A stretch of DNA of 8,812 bases from assembly GCA_964451985.1 (NCBI GenBank), contig CAYVKB010000083.1, positions 1-8,812 of the forward strand, written 5' to 3'. Below are positions 1 through 6,220 of this stretch, piece after piece. The position numbers and the translations under genes are program-made. Every line of letters begins with the position of its first letter. The stretch's first letter is position 1. The notes under the pieces were generated by a model, which ran no database searches, was not told the DNA's origin, and saw nothing but the letters and a program-made list of their open reading frames with translations. Source of the DNA: GBS-DC sp964451985. Its GTDB lineage: Bacteria; Armatimonadota; Fimbriimonadia; Fimbriimonadales; GBS-DC.

Positions 1-1
1 A

Positions 2-67
2 TTGCAAGGCAATTTCATATTTGAAGCACCCATGCTGATGATGGTGTCAGCGTCTGCACTCGGCTAA
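2..67 (+). CDS. Possible C-terminal end of an upstream gene (partial)
   Basis: The reading frame is open from the left edge of the window to a TAA at 65-67 and gives 21 residues ending in ...MVSASALG. The piece is hydrophobic and methionine-rich, and it is too short to assign to a family. The 31-nt gap to the next start at 99, on the same strand and with a strong ribosome site, would suit an operon with the carotenoid gene. Reality and identity cannot be decided without sequence to the left; an open frame of this length can occur by chance. Confidence 0.35.
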   Translation: MQGNFIFEAPMLMMVSASALG

Positions 68-85
68 ATGCTTCTTAGCCCGTCA

Positions 86-91
86 AGGAGG
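86..91 (+). promoter_or_regulatory. Shine-Dalgarno site deciding the start of the carotenoid gene
   Basis: AGGAGG lies 7 nt before the ATG at 99. Two further in-frame ATGs follow at 108 and 120, but they sit 16 nt or more from this site, so 99 is the preferred start. Confidence 0.8.
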
Positions 92-98
92 GTAGACT

Positions 99-950
99 AT
101 GTGCAGTATGAAGCCGACTATGCTCAAGCGTGCAGCGCACGGGTTTGTATGGCTCAATCTGTTGGTCGGTTTGTCTACGGTGATTGGCAGCGGGCTGCTG
201 TTTAGCGGTGTACAAAACCTGCCAGCGTTGGACTACAATCGCCTCTCGATTTGGCTGGGGATTTTGTGTGTGCTGTTTGGGATAGGTGCGTCGCTGTTCC
301 ATATGGCGCATACGCAGGGCTGGCGTACCACACTGTGGCTCCTGAGTATCTGCACGGTGCTGGCAGGCAGCATAGAGCTGATTGGGGTACTGACAGGGTT
401 TCCGTTCGGCGGGTACGAATACACCGAGCGGTTGGGACCGAAGTTTCTGGGGCATGTGCCGTATGTGATTCCGCCGTCATGGTTTATGATGCTCTATCCT
501 GCGCTGCATTTAAGTTTTATGCTGGGTGTTCCGCGTTGGGCAGTCCCGATTACAGCGTCGGTGTTGCTAACATGGTGGGATGTAGCGATGGACGCGGCGG
601 TCTCCACAGCGCGGGACAATCCAGGCACAGCAGCGTTTGTTTACTGGTTTTGGGAGGTGGAGGGACCGTTTTACGGCATGCCGCTTCAGAACTGGCTTGG
701 CTGGCTGGCGACGGGGCTACTGCTAAGCGCAGTGTTCCTGAAAATTGTTCCAAGTTGGCGCGAGTCGCGTTCGCTGACGCCGCTGGTTATCTGGCTGATT
801 CAGGGTGGTGTGATGGCGGGGCTGGCGTTCTGGGTTCAACGCCCGATGGCAACCTTCATATGGTTGACAGGGGCAGTGGCGGTGAGCATGTGGGCGGTGC
901 AAAAACATCGCCTCAGCTCACCACCCGCCGCGCCCGCATCGCCCGCTTAG
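99..950 (+). CDS. cruF: CruF-like carotenoid biosynthesis membrane protein (PF04240 family)
   Basis: This 283-residue polytopic membrane protein matches the carotenoid biosynthesis family that includes CruF, the carotenoid 1',2'-hydratase of bacteria, and the archaeal bisanhydrobacterioruberin hydratase. The family adds water to the psi end of acyclic carotenoids such as lycopene or gamma-carotene in the membrane. Hallmarks seen in order are a Glu in a helix (E93), the FPFGGYEYT loop (101-109) followed by LGP (112-114), VPYVIPPSWFMMLYP (120-134), the TWWDVAMD segment (158-165) and WEVEGPFYGMPLQNWLGW (185-202). Several more hydrophobic helices are present, and the tail is short and Ala/Pro-rich. 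Length is normal for the family. A second stop, TAA, follows the TAG directly in frame. No other carotenoid gene (cruG, crtB, crtI) is visible, so the exact substrate is inferred only at family level. Family assignment is firm; the specific reaction is less certain. Confidence 0.85.
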   Translation: MCSMKPTMLKRAAHGFVWLNLLVGLSTVIGSGLLFSGVQNLPALDYNRLSIWLGILCVLFGIGASLFHMAHTQGWRTTLWLLSICTVLAGSIELIGVLTGFPFGGYEYTERLGPKFLGHVPYVIPPSWFMMLYPALHLSFMLGVPRWAVPITASVLLTWWDVAMDAAVSTARDNPGTAAFVYWFWEVEGPFYGMPLQNWLGWLATGLLLSAVFLKIVPSWRESRSLTPLVIWLIQGGVMAGLAFWVQRPMATFIWLTGAVAVSMWAVQKHRLSSPPAAPASPA

Positions 951-1031
951 TAAGTCTCTTCTTTCGTTCGGCTCTGCGATACCATCAACCGGGGTGTGCC
1001 ATGATTGCCCCCACACGTTATACTATATATC

Positions 1032-2639
1032 TCAGGAGCGTAATCGGTACAGTTTTATTGTGGGGCAGATGTAAAGCAAATCGTGGGGCATGTTGGGCTT
1101 GCGTCCCAAAATCGGCGGCTCGTTCGCGAAGATTTGCAGGAGTTCGTAGCGCGTGTGCACGATGTCTATAAACGCTTTGTAGTCGGCGCGCCCGATGCGT
1201 TGCACGTCGCGTTCTTCGAATTCACTAATAAGCAGGTATTCAGGCAGCGTGGCTTGCAGCGCCTCGGCGTTCCACTCCGGCGGTGCGAGGGAGATGAGGC
1301 GGTGCGGAGTGGCATTTTGAGCGTATTGCAGGCGGTCTTGCCAGCGCAGCTCGCCTGTTTCGGGGAACAGGGGCGGAGTGTAGAACCACGGCACAGTGGG
1401 GAAGCCGATGCGCGCTTCATCGGGCAGGTTCGCACGGATCCACTGGGCGGCTTGGTCGCGCGAGTCGAGGCGTAGCATGCACATCGTGAGGCTGACCGTG
1501 CTGAGAAGTTGCCACAGTAGTCCAACGCTTGCCAATGCAGGCGCGCCCCAGCGTGGCAGGCGAGCAACCTGCGCCGTCCACAACAGTCCTACCCCTATCG
1601 CCAACATCGGGAACAGCGGGAAGGTGTAGCGCAGGAAACGCACCTCCGCCGCGCCAATCAGCAGGTAGTACGCCAGCGACGCCGCCAGAACGCCCCACAA
1701 CACACGCTGACGCACATTCAGCAGCCATCCCAACAGACTCGCAACCAACCCAATTGCACCAAAACCTATGCTAAGGTTGGGATAGATATGATATACCCAG
1801 CCCAGCCCTGTGTCGGTGAAAATCTCGCCGTGCCCTTGCCCCACGTGGCGTACCTCGTACCAGAAGTGGTTCCAGAATCGCTCCGAATCTGCCCACATGC
1901 CGGGGCACACAATTAAGAATGTCAACCCTGCAACACCGATGGCTACGCCACTCCACAGTGCGCGCTGCGGCACAGCGCGATTAGGTAATAGCCACAGGCT
2001 CACCAGCGGCGCGAGCAGCGACAGTCCCGCGTTGTATTTTGACCCTGCCGCGCAACCCGCCCAGACCGCGCCCCACAGCAGCGTGCGCAGTGGATGCTCC
2101 GAACGCATCAGGGCAACCGACTGGTGCAACGCCAACGCGAAAAAAAGAGTTGTGGGCACATCCACCGTCTGGAATCGGCTATGCACGACCAGCGCAGGCG
2201 CAAACGCCATCGTCAGCGCAGCAAAAACGCCTGCCGCCCTGCCCCCTACCATTTCCGCTGTGCGCCCCACTACTATCACCGCACCTGCGCCTATCAGCAC
2301 AACCAGCACTCGCGCCCAGAAGTACAAATCGGCGCGCAACGCGGCTATTTGCTCGGGCGTGGCATTTTCGGGCAAACCACCGATAATGCCCGCCGTGCTT
2401 AGCCAGTGCAGCCACACGCTCCATAGGTACATCGGCAACGTGCCATAGTTGTAAAATCCTGGCAGAAACTCGCCCCGATAGGGATTCATCGTGAAGTAGC
2501 TCGCCAGCAGAATCAGCCACTCGTCCGGGTGATACGAAAAATAACGCTCGGCGTTCGGCAAGCCCCAACCCACGCCTATCAGCCGCACGCCTAGCGCTAA
2601 CGCGAACAACACAAGCCACAGAATCGATTGTCTGTACAA
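1032..2639 (-). CDS. GT39/ArnT-like polyprenyl-phosphate-dependent membrane glycosyltransferase
   Basis: A 535-residue integral membrane protein with a GT-C layout. Its first helix (about 5-26) is followed by a periplasmic loop holding HPDEW (37-41), the Asp/Glu motif typical of the catalytic base in PMT/ArnT relatives. Further hydrophobic helices lie at about 110-127, 135-152, 187-220, 228-247, 290-308, 315-330, 338-357 and 365-388. A soluble C-terminal region then begins with DSRDQAAQWIRANLPDEA (392-409), a form common in the C-terminal part of bacterial PMT_2/GT39 proteins. Such enzymes move a sugar from a lipid-phosphate carrier to a lipid, protein or glycan on the outer face of the membrane; the sugar and acceptor cannot be read here. 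The start is TTG at 2639. No ATG or GTG exists upstream in the frame before a stop at 2697-2699, and there is no clear ribosome site, so the exact N-terminus is uncertain. It converges with the carotenoid gene (81 bp apart) and diverges from the vWA operon. Confidence 0.8.
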   Translation of the reverse strand: MYRQSILWLVLFALALGVRLIGVGWGLPNAERYFSYHPDEWLILLASYFTMNPYRGEFLPGFYNYGTLPMYLWSVWLHWLSTAGIIGGLPENATPEQIAALRADLYFWARVLVVLIGAGAVIVVGRTAEMVGGRAAGVFAALTMAFAPALVVHSRFQTVDVPTTLFFALALHQSVALMRSEHPLRTLLWGAVWAGCAAGSKYNAGLSLLAPLVSLWLLPNRAVPQRALWSGVAIGVAGLTFLIVCPGMWADSERFWNHFWYEVRHVGQGHGEIFTDTGLGWVYHIYPNLSIGFGAIGLVASLLGWLLNVRQRVLWGVLAASLAYYLLIGAAEVRFLRYTFPLFPMLAIGVGLLWTAQVARLPRWGAPALASVGLLWQLLSTVSLTMCMLRLDSRDQAAQWIRANLPDEARIGFPTVPWFYTPPLFPETGELRWQDRLQYAQNATPHRLISLAPPEWNAEALQATLPEYLLISEFEERDVQRIGRADYKAFIDIVHTRYELLQIFANEPPILGRKPNMPHDLLYICPTIKLYRLRS

Positions 2640-2715
2640 CGCTAGTCGGGGGGGAGTATACCTGAGGATTCCAATAGGTTCCCGCGTGATAACCCTCTAA
2701 TCGTACAGAATAGGC

Positions 2716-2721
2716 TATAAT
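2716..2721 (+). promoter_or_regulatory. Predicted -10 box for the vWA/coiled-coil/DUF2135 operon
   Basis: A perfect TATAAT on the plus strand, 82 nt before the first codon of the operon. No convincing -35 stands 16-18 nt upstream (the 17-nt position reads CCCTCT). The promoter would therefore need an activator, another sigma factor, or only the -10. It is one half of the palindrome TATAATTATA at 2716-2725. An alternative weak -10, TATTAT, lies at 2775-2780. Confidence 0.4.
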
Positions 2722-2748
2722 TATAAACGATGGGGGAGCGACTCACAA
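2720..2748 (-). promoter_or_regulatory. Predicted sigma70-type promoter of the glycosyltransferase gene
   Basis: On the minus strand, TTGTGA (2748-2743) is followed after 17 nt by a perfect TATAAT (2725-2720). The -35 matches TTGACA at four of six positions. The predicted start near 2713 gives a leader of about 70-75 nt before the TTG codon at 2639. The -10 overlaps the opposite-strand -10 within a perfect palindrome. Prediction only. Confidence 0.5.
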
Positions 2749-2771
2749 CAGCTATTCGGGAACTCTCCTGA
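2730..2771 (+). CDS. Possible 13-codon leader ORF before the vWA operon
   Basis: ATG at 2730 opens a 13-residue frame, MGERLTTAIRELS, closed by TGA at 2769-2771. The ATG is 8 nt after the TATAAT at 2716-2721, so transcription would begin at or within a few bases of it and the ORF would be read as a leaderless message; there is no ribosome site. Its stop overlaps the CTCCTG that is complementary to the operon's ribosome site (2792-2797). This is a speculative call: ORFs of this size arise readily by chance. Confidence 0.2.
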   Translation: MGERLTTAIRELS

Positions 2772-2798
2772 CAGTATTATCGTAAACGCAACAGGAGG
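2764..2798 (+). promoter_or_regulatory. Possible hairpin masking the ribosome site of the vWA gene
   Basis: CTCCTG at 2765-2770 is the exact reverse complement of CAGGAG at 2792-2797, with one more G-U pair possible (2764/2798). The 21-nt loop is AT-rich. The 3' arm contains most of the Shine-Dalgarno AGGAGGT (2793-2799) used by the ATG at 2804, so pairing would hide it. The stem is short and its stability has not been computed. Confidence 0.3.
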
Positions 2799-2803
2799 TA
2801 CAC

Positions 2804-3508
2804 ATGTCGAGAAATCGTGGCGGACGCAGTCGCGGTGTGGAGGGAGATGGGCAGCATCCCCTATTCACAGGGCTGATACTAATCATTATGCTGGCGCTGG
2901 TGGGCGCAGCGGGGTGGTGGGTGTGGTCGTATAGCCGCGCGCAGACGCTCAAAACCCCGCTGGCACTGGGTGCAGCGTTTGATGTGAGTCAGTCGGTTTC
3001 TACTAAGCAGAAGCAGCAGGCAGTGGGCTTTCTGAACAAAATGATAGGAACCGTGTTGCCGACGCGCACACCCACCAAAATCTGGCGCTACGCCGAGAGC
3101 GTGCAAACCGTGCATGAGAGCCAGCCGATTGCCTCGAAAGAGCTGAACAAGGTCTCGCGCGACACGATTGAGAACTACCTGGGCAAGTGGGGCACGCGCC
3201 CGGACAAAGCCTTGCAGGAGTTCCAGCACTACATTCCGCAGCAGCCCGGACGCAAGTTCGTCCTATGTCTGTTCACAGATGGTGAGTGCCATTCAGTGCA
3301 AGCGACGCGCGCAGCCGCCCAGCAACTGGCGCAGAACCCGCAAGTGGTCGCGGTGGTGGTCGGTCCTGTGCTGAACAAGTATCGTGCGCCTGTGGAGAAC
3401 AACTACTACGCACCGCTGCGCGACGCAGGCAAACTATTCGTGTTTGGCGAGACCGACATGTGGGACGCGCTGGCGCGAGTGAAAGAGCGTTTACAATCGC
3501 TGGAGTAA
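2804..3508 (+). CDS. Membrane-anchored von Willebrand factor A (vWA) domain protein with complete MIDAS
   Basis: A 234-residue protein: a short basic N-terminus (RNRGGRSR), one signal-anchor helix at about 21-43, then a vWA domain at about 52-234 expected outside the cytoplasm. The metal-ion-dependent adhesion site is complete: D60-x-S62-x-S64 on the first strand, T131 in GTRPDKAL, and D159 in the TDGE loop. Such domains bind a divalent metal and a partner or ligand carrying an acidic residue. Two cysteines, C155 and C162, flank the TDG loop and could form a disulfide. The gene has a strong AGGAGGT site (2793-2799) close to its ATG. It is followed after 12 nt by the next gene, whose own AGGAGG lies in the gap, so this is the first gene of a three-gene operon. 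No MoxR ATPase is nearby, so a Bat-type role is not supported. Ligand and function are unknown. Confidence 0.82.
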   Translation: MSRNRGGRSRGVEGDGQHPLFTGLILIIMLALVGAAGWWVWSYSRAQTLKTPLALGAAFDVSQSVSTKQKQQAVGFLNKMIGTVLPTRTPTKIWRYAESVQTVHESQPIASKELNKVSRDTIENYLGKWGTRPDKALQEFQHYIPQQPGRKFVLCLFTDGECHSVQATRAAAQQLAQNPQVVAVVVGPVLNKYRAPVENNYYAPLRDAGKLFVFGETDMWDALARVKERLQSLE

Positions 3509-3520
3509 TAGGAGGCACTA

Positions 3521-5053
3521 ATGGAACTCAATCACGACGAGTTTGATACGATACGCGCCGCGGCGCATATGCCGGCGGAGAGCGTATCGTCAGAGGCTGA
3601 GACGAATGGTGCAGTCGAGGCGAGCGGCGTCATGCGTGAAGATGCGGAGCACCCTAAAACCCGCTTCGAACCCAGCCCGCTGATAGAGCCTCACACTGCC
3701 GCCGCGCCGTTTTGGCATAGGCTGCCGGAACCAGGCGTCTTCTACGAATCGCCGCTACTAGTGCATAGCCAAATAGCCGACGCGGAGCGCGTGGTGCTGT
3801 TAATGGGGTCGTACTTGCGCAACGCGGGCTACGAGGTGGAAGCAAACGAACTATATATACGATACACGCAGCATGTGAAAATTCCCGCTACGGTGTATGA
3901 GCAGCTGCTCCACGAGCTGGAGCCGCAACGTGCTGAGCACATGCGCGAGCTAAAAGAGACGCAGCGTGCCATTGAGCAGGCGCAAACTGAGTTTATGCAG
4001 GCGATGGCGGCGGCGAAAATCCCGCTGCCGGAGCCGCCCAAGCCCCACAAGCGCGCCAAAACGCCCCCTGCGCCGGAACCTATCAGCCCGCAACTGGTGG
4101 AGAAAGCCCTTCGCGCCGACTTCGCCTCCGACGACGAGGTGTGTGGCGAGCAGGGAGTCGCGCCTGTCTCCAGCAAGGGCAACGCGTTCACCACTGTGGG
4201 GCAGTGGCTGTTCGAGTTCTTTGCGCCGTTGGCGGCGGGCTTGCTGCTGGGCGTTAATCTCGGTGTCATCACAGGGCTGCTGAGTTTAGAAGTGCTACAG
4301 CGCGGCGAGGCGCTCTGGCTGGTTGCGCTCGCGGCGGTTATAGGGCTATTCGTGGAGAAGCTGGTGGGCAACACTGCCTACTCGTTAGCTGCGTCCACTG
4401 CCCAAGCGAGCGAGCGGCGTGATGGCATAGAGACAACCAGCGCGTTCCCCACGATGCGCTCCAATATGCGAGTCTTCCTATTCACGGTGATTGTAACACT
4501 GCTGGTGGTCGCGATTGCACTGGTAGACGCACTCGGCTTGCATATGCTCTATCAGGAGCGGCGGGCGGAAGCGCAGCTCACGGGCAGTACCAGCGGCGAG
4601 GAAATGCCGTTCTGGGTGTTCCTGATTGCAGGTCTCATCATCAGCGCCCCGTACATCGTGTACAAGTGGGTCAAGGGCTGGCGCGAGCCAGAGATTCGTC
4701 AGCGCGAAGCCCGCGTCGCCTACCTGCATTGGAAACACATAGAGCGCAGGCGCGAGGAGCCGACTGTGCAGCAAGCATATCAGAAGGCGCAGGTGGTGCA
4801 GAACCTGTATCAACGGCGCGAGTCGCTACATACTGAGCTACAACACATCAAGGAGCGTCTGGACGCCGCCCGTACTGAGTGCGTTGGCAGCACACAGATG
4901 TTCCGCGACTATTGGGATTCACTCATTGAGCGGCTGAGCAAAGAGCGTACGCCCGATGCCGATCAGGTAGCGCACCACAACGGGCTGTTCCGACGCAGCC
5001 GTGTGCAGGGCGAGACATTACTGCAGAAGCTCATGGGGCTATTCCAGAGGTAA
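3521..5053 (+). CDS. Uncharacterised four-helix membrane protein with cytoplasmic coiled coils
   Basis: I do not recognise a family in this 510-residue protein. Residues 1-60 are acidic and low-complexity. Residues 65-130 look folded and helical. A charged helix likely to form a coiled coil spans about 130-165, and a Pro/Lys linker (167-190, with repeated PEPP/PAPEP pieces) leads to the membrane part. Four hydrophobic helices lie at about 229-257, 263-282, 316-337 and 363-384. After them comes a strongly basic stretch (382-412) and a long Gln/Glu/Arg-rich coiled-coil helix to about 475. Basic residues around 299-317 and 382-412 place both termini in the cytoplasm. The start is supported by AGGAGG (3510-3515) 5 nt before the ATG. 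Only 3 nt separate its stop from the next ATG. It probably serves as the membrane scaffold or cytoplasmic coupler for the two neighbours whose domains face outward; that role is inferred from topology alone. Confidence 0.85.
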   Translation: MELNHDEFDTIRAAAHMPAESVSSEAETNGAVEASGVMREDAEHPKTRFEPSPLIEPHTAAAPFWHRLPEPGVFYESPLLVHSQIADAERVVLLMGSYLRNAGYEVEANELYIRYTQHVKIPATVYEQLLHELEPQRAEHMRELKETQRAIEQAQTEFMQAMAAAKIPLPEPPKPHKRAKTPPAPEPISPQLVEKALRADFASDDEVCGEQGVAPVSSKGNAFTTVGQWLFEFFAPLAAGLLLGVNLGVITGLLSLEVLQRGEALWLVALAAVIGLFVEKLVGNTAYSLAASTAQASERRDGIETTSAFPTMRSNMRVFLFTVIVTLLVVAIALVDALGLHMLYQERRAEAQLTGSTSGEEMPFWVFLIAGLIISAPYIVYKWVKGWREPEIRQREARVAYLHWKHIERRREEPTVQQAYQKAQVVQNLYQRRESLHTELQHIKERLDAARTECVGSTQMFRDYWDSLIERLSKERTPDADQVAHHNGLFRRSRVQGETLLQKLMGLFQR

Positions 5054-5056
5054 ACG

Positions 5057-6175
5057 ATGGGCGTGCGCTTGCTGTTCGGGGCTATCGGGCTGGCAGTCGC
5101 CTTGCTCACCGCGCTGGGGATGAACGTACTCTTTAACACCCTGAACACACCTGCACTGCTGGCGGGCAACAAGGTGCTGCTATTCGACACGCGCGACGAG
5201 CTGGAGGAGCGACTGGAGCAGGCAGGTGCGCAGTTCGGAGACCCCCAATTCTCGCTCTCGTGGAACAACCGCAACGACTTAGACCTGCACGTGATTGACC
5301 CCGCAGGCAGCCACATCTTTTTCCGTCAGCGCACCAGCCCGACGGGGGGCGAGCTCGATGTGGACGCGAACGCTGACCCCTTGCGCGCGACTGACCGCCC
5401 TGTGGAGAATATCTACTGGACACCCAATAACGCGCCGCAGGGACCTTACAAGGTGTACGTGCATCACTACGCTAATCACGGCGACCGCGACCCAACGCCC
5501 TACACACTGCGCATCACGATGAACGGGCGCACACGCGAGTACGAGGGCAGCCTGCGCTACGGCGAGGAGAGCCGCGCAATTACTGTCGACCCGCGCGAGG
5601 TGGCGGACTGGGCGATGCTGCCTAACGAGCGCCCCAGCTGGGCGGTTGCAGTGATGGCGGGATGGGGCGCGGCGTTGGGGCTACTGCTCGCACTGGGGTT
5701 GCGCCTGCCGCAGGCGTTTTATAAGCAGGTAGACCGCGCCGAGTTCCGCCTCGGGCGTGTGGTCGGCAACGCACTGGGCGGACTGGTGTTGGGCGCATTA
5801 GCGGGCGCGACGGGGCAGCTCCTCTTCGGCTGGCTATTCGGCGTCGGCGAGACTTTCGCGCGGCTAATCGGCTTAGCGATGCTGGGCGGGCTGTTGGGCT
5901 ACGGGCTGGCGCACTGCGTGCCCAATCTGCCTGTGAACCCCGCGCGCTGGGCGGGCATCGTGGGCGGCGTGCTCAGCGTCTGGGTGTACCAATGGGCGTT
6001 GGAGCACTTTAGCGACGCCACAGGGCGCTGGCTTGTCGCCACGCTACTCGGCTTAGCGATTGGGCTAATGATTACCCTACTCTTCTGGCGCATGCGCTAC
6101 GCGCTGGTGCAATCGGGAGGCGCGATTACGCCCCGTCGGATTGAGAAAACGTACCGCATCCAGTCGCCGCGCTGA
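5057..6175 (+). CDS. YfaP/DUF2135-type beta domain fused to a glycine-rich multi-helix membrane module
   Basis: A 372-residue protein. A first helix (about 5-27) is followed by an extracytoplasmic domain (about 64-160) resembling the YfaP/DUF2135 family: SWNNRNDLDLHVIDPAG (68-84), the TGGELDVDAN loop (96-105), ENIYW (117-121) and GPYKVYVHHY (129-138). This pattern of Asp residues and a closing Gly-Pro-Tyr strand is typical of these beta-sandwich domains, which accompany vWA and envelope proteins, but their ligand is not known. Five further hydrophobic segments (about 196-216, 239-262, 266-287, 298-316, 325-345) are unusually rich in regularly spaced glycine and alanine. Basic loops at 215-234 and 345-372 fit six helices with both ends in the cytoplasm. 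Only a weak GAGG precedes the ATG, and the 3-nt gap suggests translation coupled to the gene before. It is the last gene of the operon. Domain resemblance is good; function is unknown. Confidence 0.8.
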   Translation: MGVRLLFGAIGLAVALLTALGMNVLFNTLNTPALLAGNKVLLFDTRDELEERLEQAGAQFGDPQFSLSWNNRNDLDLHVIDPAGSHIFFRQRTSPTGGELDVDANADPLRATDRPVENIYWTPNNAPQGPYKVYVHHYANHGDRDPTPYTLRITMNGRTREYEGSLRYGEESRAITVDPREVADWAMLPNERPSWAVAVMAGWGAALGLLLALGLRLPQAFYKQVDRAEFRLGRVVGNALGGLVLGALAGATGQLLFGWLFGVGETFARLIGLAMLGGLLGYGLAHCVPNLPVNPARWAGIVGGVLSVWVYQWALEHFSDATGRWLVATLLGLAIGLMITLLFWRMRYALVQSGGAITPRRIEKTYRIQSPR

Positions 6176-6188
6176 GGCTCCACGCCTA

Positions 6189-6205
6189 ATTTGTGTCGGA
6201 CAAAT
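6189..6205. terminator. Weak hairpin between convergent genes, possible terminator
   Basis: ATTTGT and ACAAAT form a perfect 6-bp inverted repeat around a 5-nt loop, in the 45-bp gap where the operon and smpB converge. The stem is AT-rich and no good T-run follows on either strand, so it is at best an inefficient terminator. Confidence 0.2.
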
Positions 6206-6220
6206 CGTGTTTACCCTACC

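Noticed and set aside
1018..1030. TTATACTATATAT as a plus-strand promoter
   Set aside because: It has no -35 and would point into the 3' end of the glycosyltransferase gene; it is more likely a stray AT-rich patch.
954..1031. Possible terminator between the carotenoid and glycosyltransferase genes
   Set aside because: GTGTG/CACAC and GGGG/CCCC pairings exclude each other, are only 4-5 bp long and have no T-run.
251..1171. A 306-codon plus-strand frame overlapping the carotenoid gene and the end of the glycosyltransferase gene
   Set aside because: It lies in another frame of two genes with clear family motifs, has no ribosome site and shows no sensible domain or membrane pattern; it is a frame shadow in GC-rich DNA.
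1810..2448. A 212-codon plus-strand frame antisense to the glycosyltransferase gene
   Set aside because: Composition is rich in Ala, Pro, Ser and Thr, as expected for the complement of a GC-rich gene; no motif or start signal supports it.
2804..3508. A MoxR/Bat-type vWA system
   Set aside because: Such systems carry a MoxR AAA+ ATPase and DUF58 protein alongside; neither is present in the window.
3829..4374. A 181-codon minus-strand frame rich in Ser and Ala, antisense to the coiled-coil membrane gene
   Set aside because: The plus-strand gene has a ribosome site, operon spacing and a coherent topology; the antisense frame has none of these.
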